Below are positions 59,566 to 64,000 of a stretch of DNA of 64,000 nucleotides, in pieces. Source of the DNA: Solirubrobacter pauli (GTDB lineage: Bacteria > Actinomycetota > Thermoleophilia > Solirubrobacterales > Solirubrobacteraceae); the NCBI RefSeq assembly GCF_003633755.1, contig NZ_RBIL01000001.1, forward strand, positions 481,426-545,425, written 5' to 3'. The first letter of the stretch is position 1, and each line of letters starts with the position of its first letter. Below the pieces are notes generated by a model. That model had not been told where the DNA came from, searched no databases, and worked only from the letters and a program-made list of their open reading frames with translations. The position numbers and the translations under genes were made by a program.

Positions 59566-62500
59566 GTGAGACGGTTTGGCGTGTTGTTGGCCATGGCGAT
59601 CGGGCTCTGGGCGGCCCCGGCGGCCACCGCCGCGCCCTACACCGCGAGCTCCGCGGTGAAGATCAACGTCATGGGCGAGTGGGCCCACCCCGATGACGAC
59701 ACCAGCATCATCGGCCCGTGCGGCGTATGGCATGAGCGCTACGACACCCGCTGCGGGATCATCATGGTCACGCGCGGCGAGGGCGGCGGCAACGCCACCG
59801 GCACCGAGATCGGGCCGCAGCTTGGCCTCCGGCGCGAGAACGAGGACCGCGTCGCGCACTACCGCAGCGGCACGATCGACATCTTCAACATCGACTCGGT
59901 CGACTTCTTCTACAACACGAGCGCGCCGCTGACCCAGTTCTTCTGGGGCAACGAGACGCTCCGCCGGATCACGCGGATCATCCGCATGACCCAGCCCGAC
60001 GTCTACATCGGGTTCACGCCCTCGCTGAACGCGGGGCACGGCAACCACCAGCAGGCCGGCCGGTACATCTGGGAGGGCGTCAAGGCCGCGGCCGATCCGA
60101 CGATGTTCCCGGAGCAACTGACGGGCCCGAACGCCCTGTCCACCTGGCAGGTCAAGAAGATCTTCTCCGGCGGCTCGACCACCGGCACGGGCGGCACCAC
60201 CACCGAGGCCGACTGCACGACCGGCTTCATCCCCGCCGCCACCAACGTGGACACGGTCGCGGGCGTGTGGACGGGCTACGCGTCGCCCTACAAGTGGCCG
60301 GCGGGCAACGTCCAGGGCCAGCCCGCGGGCTCGGCCAAGACGTGGGCGCAGGTCGCGGCCGAAGGCTCCCGCGCGTACCCGACGCAGAGCCGCGTGATGT
60401 TCAACACGTTGCAGGCGCCGGGCTGCTCGCGGTTCGGCATGACCGACTCCTACGTGCCGTTCGAGCCCAACGTGAGCCCCGACGGCAGCGCCAACCCGCT
60501 CGCCGGCAAGGACGACGCGATCCTCTACGGCGCGACGAAGGCGGCGCCGAACGGCCTGCCGCTCGGGACGCTCGAGTACCTGAGCTTCTCGCGCTTCTTC
60601 AACACGCCGGGCACGCCCTTCCAGGCGACGCTCAACCTGAAGGCGGGCGGTGGCGCGCTCGCGGCCGGCACCGTCGCGCTGACGCTGCCCGCCGGATGGA
60701 CGGCGGACGCGACGTCCAAGCCCGTGGCCGCCATCGCCGACGGCACGAGCAACACCGTCCAGTTCACGATCACCCCGCCCAACGACGCGGCCGTGGACGC
60801 GATGTACAAGATCGCCGCGCGCTACACGGCCGGCGGCAAGACGGGCTACACCGACGACACCGTGCGCCTGGTCTCCCCCGCCGAGGGTCGCTACCAGCGC
60901 TTCGGCAAGTGGCTCGAGTACGACAACTGGCTCCAGAACACGGCGCCCGCGGCGCTGCGCGTCGGCCGGTCGGCCGCGCTCGGCACGATCGTCATGGGCG
61001 AGACGGCGAGCTTCCCGGTCAACGTCCACAACTGGTCGGACACGCCGCAGAGCGGCACCGTCAGCCTGACGCTGCCGGGCAACTTCACGGCGACGCAGAC
61101 CTCGCTGCCGTACGGGCCGATCGCCCCGGGCGGCGACGCGACCGTGACGTTCAGCGTCACCAACACCGACACCACGCTCCCGGCGAACCAGGTGTCCAAC
61201 ATCACGGTCACCACGACCAACTCCACCCGCGGTCCGGGCGCGGAGACGGTCGGCATGTCGATCCTCCCGAAGACGACGATCAACCAGGCGCCGGCCACCC
61301 CGGCCCTGGACGGCGTCGACAGCCCGGGCGAGTACGCCGGCTCGCTGCTGGACATCGGCCGCATCTGGGAAGGCGGCACGAACTGCCCCGCGGCGGGCTT
61401 CGGCACCGACTGCGGCACCTCGGGCGAGGTCGGCGGCCCGACGTCCACGTACGCCCGCGTGGCGTATCGCGACGACGCGCTGTTCTTCTTCATCCGCGTC
61501 CGCGACGAGTTCCAGTCGTACGCGGTCAAGCCCGAGGAGTGCGTCGCGCACTGGCTCGCGGACTCGGTCGAGATCCTGATCGACCCGCGCGGGCGCGCGT
61601 CCGAGAACGCGATGGACACGGCCAACACGTTCAAGCTCGGGATCTTCCCGTTCACGAACGACCCGACCGGGTCCAACGGCAACGGCGTCAACGGGCCGTG
61701 CTGGTCGCGTGACGCCGACAACCACCAGGGCTTCTCCACCGGGCCGCTCGCGGCGACGGTCGACGACGCCCCGAACGCGCCGGGCGTGCAGGTCTACTCG
61801 TCCGCCAAGTGGGTCGGCAACAACGACACGGGCACGAGCCACGCCTACGAGGGCGGCGGCTACACGCTCGAGGTGAAGATCCCGATGAGCGTCCTGCCGG
61901 CGGCGATCGACCCGAACCGCGTGTCGCTGAACATCACGCCGTACGACAACGACAACACGGCGGCCGCGGGCACGACGACGCTGCGCCACATCGACAACAG
62001 CGCCCGCCTCGCGTGGTCGACGTTCGGCAGCGTGCAGTCGGACCCGTACCGCTGGGGCCGCGCGACGCTGCCGGGCTACACGCCGCCGGCGGACCGCCCG
62101 ACCGCCTACCGGACGCCGAACGTCTCGCATCCGAACCTCGACGGCGCGGCCTCGCCGCAGACGATCGCGCAGTCGGCGCGCAACGGCGTGCCGATCTCCG
62201 GCCGTGAGCCCGCACCCGAGGCGCGGGGGCTGAAGATCAACGGGGCGACGGTCAGCGGCACCACGGTGAACCTCAACGTCACCGCGGGCGCGGCGGGCAC
62301 GGCACGGCTGTACCTGTACGACGTCAACCCGATCGACGGCAACAAGAGCTACACGCGCGTGTGGAACACGAGCTGCAACCCGGCCACGAACCCCGCGCCG
62401 GACTACGGGCTCTCCGCGTGCGGTGCCGCCGACGGCACGACGCCGCCGTGGGCGCCGGACATGATGGGCGCGATCAAGGCGTCGCGGACGGTCGCGGTGA

Positions 62501-63060
62501 CCGCCGGCACGCAGACGATCACGCTCACCGGCGCCACCGCCGCGCAGCTCTCCAGCGGCGCCTCGCTGCTCGTCTCGTTCGTGAACGCGTCCAACGAGGT
62601 GCAGGCGTTCGACGTGCCGATCAAGGCCACGTCGGGCGACGGCACCGTCGGCGGCACCGTGCCGGCCACGCTGTCGCTCGCGCTCGACGGGCCGGTGACG
62701 TTCGGCGCGTTCACGCCGGGCCTGCCGAAGACCTACCTCGCCGGCACCAAGGCGACCGTGACCTCCACGGCCGGCGACGCGCTCCTGAGCGTGTCGGACA
62801 CGGGCCCGAACCCGGGCTACCTCGTCAATGGCGCGTTCAAGCTCGCCGAGCCGCTGCAGGCACGGGCGCGCAACGCGTCCAACACCGGCACGGCGTTCAA
62901 CAACGTCGGCTCGTCGCTGAACCTGCTGATGTGGAACGGCCCGGTCTCCAACGACCGCGTCGACCTGGAGTTCTCGCAGCTCATCAAGGCCAACGACCCG
63001 CTCCGCACGGGCACGTACGCCAAGACGCTGACGTTCACCCTGTCGACGACTCAGCCGTAG
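59566..63060 (+). CDS. Secreted PIG-L deacetylase-like protein with NEW3 and CBM9-like domains
   Basis: A 1,164-residue exported protein. After a signal peptide (FGVLLAMAIGLWAAPAATA) the PIG-L / LmbE N-acetylglucosamine deacetylase domain begins with GEWAHPDDDTSIIG; the canonical zinc motif is HPDDE, so the last acid is Asp here. The second metal His pair is in AGHGNHQQAG. A NEW3-type Ig domain (VNVHNWSDTPQSGTVSLTLP) follows, then a family 9 carbohydrate-binding-like domain (ALDGVDSPGEY; YARVAYRDDALFFFIRVRDE; DSVEILIDPRG), and a C-terminal module (1026-1164) shared with the DUF1080 protein. GGGAG precedes the GTG start. Likely deacetylates an extracellular glycan. Confidence 0.85.
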   Translation: MRRFGVLLAMAIGLWAAPAATAAPYTASSAVKINVMGEWAHPDDDTSIIGPCGVWHERYDTRCGIIMVTRGEGGGNATGTEIGPQLGLRRENEDRVAHYRSGTIDIFNIDSVDFFYNTSAPLTQFFWGNETLRRITRIIRMTQPDVYIGFTPSLNAGHGNHQQAGRYIWEGVKAAADPTMFPEQLTGPNALSTWQVKKIFSGGSTTGTGGTTTEADCTTGFIPAATNVDTVAGVWTGYASPYKWPAGNVQGQPAGSAKTWAQVAAEGSRAYPTQSRVMFNTLQAPGCSRFGMTDSYVPFEPNVSPDGSANPLAGKDDAILYGATKAAPNGLPLGTLEYLSFSRFFNTPGTPFQATLNLKAGGGALAAGTVALTLPAGWTADATSKPVAAIADGTSNTVQFTITPPNDAAVDAMYKIAARYTAGGKTGYTDDTVRLVSPAEGRYQRFGKWLEYDNWLQNTAPAALRVGRSAALGTIVMGETASFPVNVHNWSDTPQSGTVSLTLPGNFTATQTSLPYGPIAPGGDATVTFSVTNTDTTLPANQVSNITVTTTNSTRGPGAETVGMSILPKTTINQAPATPALDGVDSPGEYAGSLLDIGRIWEGGTNCPAAGFGTDCGTSGEVGGPTSTYARVAYRDDALFFFIRVRDEFQSYAVKPEECVAHWLADSVEILIDPRGRASENAMDTANTFKLGIFPFTNDPTGSNGNGVNGPCWSRDADNHQGFSTGPLAATVDDAPNAPGVQVYSSAKWVGNNDTGTSHAYEGGGYTLEVKIPMSVLPAAIDPNRVSLNITPYDNDNTAAAGTTTLRHIDNSARLAWSTFGSVQSDPYRWGRATLPGYTPPADRPTAYRTPNVSHPNLDGAASPQTIAQSARNGVPISGREPAPEARGLKINGATVSGTTVNLNVTAGAAGTARLYLYDVNPIDGNKSYTRVWNTSCNPATNPAPDYGLSACGAADGTTPPWAPDMMGAIKASRTVAVTAGTQTITLTGATAAQLSSGASLLVSFVNASNEVQAFDVPIKATSGDGTVGGTVPATLSLALDGPVTFGAFTPGLPKTYLAGTKATVTSTAGDALLSVSDTGPNPGYLVNGAFKLAEPLQARARNASNTGTAFNNVGSSLNLLMWNGPVSNDRVDLEFSQLIKANDPLRTGTYAKTLTFTLSTTQP

Positions 63061-63070
63061 TGATGTCTGG

Positions 63071-63102
63071 CCGGAAGGGCGGTCTCCACGCCGCCCTTCC
63101 GG
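63071..63102 (+). terminator. Strong hairpin terminator after the PIG-L gene
   Basis: Perfect 12-bp stem CCGGAAGGGCGG (63071-63082) / CCGCCCTTCCGG (63091-63102) with an 8-base loop, beginning 10 bases past the stop codon. The strongest terminator in the window. Confidence 0.8.
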
Positions 63103-63207
63103 TCCGGCGGCTGACGCCGAAAACCGCAAGACAGCGCCCAAACCGGGACTTTGTGACGAATGTCCTTAGGGGGACCCCATAGCGGTGGCTAGGATCGCTG
63201 TTCGTTC

Positions 63208-63888
63208 ATGAGCGCCGCAACGCGAATGCGGCCGTCGCTATGGAGCACGGCCGTCGGCAAGAAGTACGCGATGGCCATCAGCGGCCTGGTCCTGATGGGC
63301 TACGTGCTGCTGCACATGGTCGGCAACCTGAAGATCTACTTCGGGGCCTCCGCACTCAACGAGTACGCCGAGTGGCTGCGCGAGATCGGCGAGCCGGCAC
63401 TGCCACGCGAGTGGCTGCTGTGGGGCCTGCGGATCGTGCTGCTCGTGGCCGTCGTGGTCCATATCTACGCGGCGTACGCACTTACTCGTATGAACCAGCG
63501 CGCGCGGCCGGTGAAGTACGCCTCCAAGCGTGACTACGTCGCGGCGGACTTCGCGTCGCGGACGATGCGCTGGACCGGCATCATCGTCGTCCTCTTCGTC
63601 ATCTGGCACCTGCTGGACCTGACGTGGGGCACGACCAACCCCGACTTCGTGAGCGGCGACGTCTACCACAACGTCATCGCCTCGTTCGAGCGCATCCCGG
63701 TCGCGATCGCGTACGTGATCGCCAACCTGGCGCTCGGCGTGCACCTGTACCACGGCGCCTGGAGCCTGTTCCAGAGCATGGGCTGGTACGGCACCTGGCG
63801 CCGGACGTTCTCGATCGCCTTCGCGGCCGTGGTCGTCGCCGGCAACGTCTCCTTCCCGCTCGCCGTCATGTTCGGAGTGGTCAATTGA
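63208..63888 (+). CDS. sdhC: Succinate dehydrogenase cytochrome b subunit
   Basis: A 226-residue membrane anchor that carries electrons from the Fe-S subunit of succinate dehydrogenase to quinone. It belongs to the single-anchor, five-helix type of the Bacillus/actinobacterial enzyme. AISGLVLMGYVLLHMVGNLK and VVLFVIWHLLDLTWG hold heme-ligand His residues, and VHLYHGAWSLFQSMGW is the family signature near the C-terminus. The ATG at 63208 has TAGGAT (63190-63195) 12 bases upstream and no ribosome binding site. The flavoprotein gene follows with a 4-base overlap, and the Fe-S gene would lie beyond the window. Confidence 0.93.
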   Translation: MSAATRMRPSLWSTAVGKKYAMAISGLVLMGYVLLHMVGNLKIYFGASALNEYAEWLREIGEPALPREWLLWGLRIVLLVAVVVHIYAAYALTRMNQRARPVKYASKRDYVAADFASRTMRWTGIIVVLFVIWHLLDLTWGTTNPDFVSGDVYHNVIASFERIPVAIAYVIANLALGVHLYHGAWSLFQSMGWYGTWRRTFSIAFAAVVVAGNVSFPLAVMFGVVN

Positions 63889-64000
63889 GTCTCACGCTCG
63901 AGTCCCTGATCCCGCCCGGCAGCATCGAGCGCGCCTGGGACGATCATCGCTTCAACGTGCGGCTGGTGAACGCGTCCAACAAGCGGCGCTTCAAGATCAT
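63885..64000 (+). CDS. sdhA: Succinate dehydrogenase flavoprotein subunit, 3'-truncated by the window
   Basis: Only the first 38 codons are present. Translation from TTG at 63885, which overlaps the sdhC stop as TTGA, gives SLTLESLIPPGSIERAWDDH followed by FNVRLVNASNKRRFKI, the usual lead-in to the FAD-binding strand of SdhA in this enzyme type. The TTG start with direct overlap implies translation coupled to sdhC. The FAD and catalytic domains are beyond the right edge. Confidence 0.82.
   Translation, partial: MSLTLESLIPPGSIERAWDDHRFNVRLVNASNKRRFKI

Overview
The window is very GC-rich DNA with strong G/C preference at third codon positions, GTG and TTG starts, dense packing and almost no intergenic space. 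No gap between genes exceeds 200 bases, and I see no rRNA, tRNA, CRISPR array or insertion sequence. Gene content fits a high-GC Gram-positive soil actinobacterium. The many secreted Ig-like or propeller-like proteins, the large NAD-type glutamate dehydrogenase and the GTP-type PEP carboxykinase make me favour the Thermoleophilia (Solirubrobacterales), but this is inference without a database search.

Layout. 1-9.5 kb: end of an ABC-2 exporter permease, a small sigma factor, a large LuxR-type ATPase regulator with a perfect inverted repeat over its start, a secreted phosphodiesterase fused to a 5'-nucleotidase, and a divergent oxidoreductase / Cys-cluster pair. 9.5-17.7 kb: central carbon block, with pckG and the giant glutamate dehydrogenase as a probable two-gene operon, next to a divergent MaoC hydratase / malyl-CoA lyase pair. 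17.7-24.9 kb: small unknown genes and a tandem pair of secreted paralogues, the first carrying a frameshift. 24.9-27.6 kb: hydrolase, membrane protein, TetR regulator and an NmrA-like reductase. 27.6-30.4 kb: PepSY protein convergent with a three-gene response regulator / histidine kinase / small acidic membrane protein operon. 30.4-38 kb: two translationally coupled secreted proteins, a lipase-like hydrolase and a 1,699-residue multidomain protein. 38-46.8 kb: MFS exporter, cupin, a sigma factor fused to its own apparent anti-sigma domain, a divergent HTH-ClpN protein, a secreted protein, an iron alcohol dehydrogenase family enzyme, an M24 peptidase and an AbiEi/DUF559 protein. 46.7-51.6 kb: secreted DUF1080 protein, LysE/Lrp pair, an AadA-like nucleotidyltransferase and a DHFR-like reductase. 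51.6-58.7 kb: a tightly overlapping sugar operon (DeoR regulator, GH4 glycosidase, PfkB kinase, lipoprotein, two permeases, ATPase). 58.8-64 kb: two secreted proteins, one a PIG-L deacetylase with carbohydrate-binding modules, then sdhC and the start of sdhA.

How the parts work together. The sugar operon imports a glycoside by ABC transport, phosphorylates a sugar with a PfkB kinase and cleaves with an NAD-dependent GH4 enzyme under DeoR control. pckG, glutamate dehydrogenase, malyl-CoA lyase, the MaoC hydratase and succinate dehydrogenase all feed into or drain the C4 pool. PepSY and the kinase operon share 11-bp-phased repeats that could be the response regulator's sites. Many genes have a TAnnnT-like hexamer 6 to 9 bases before the start codon and no ribosome binding site, which suggests frequent leaderless translation.
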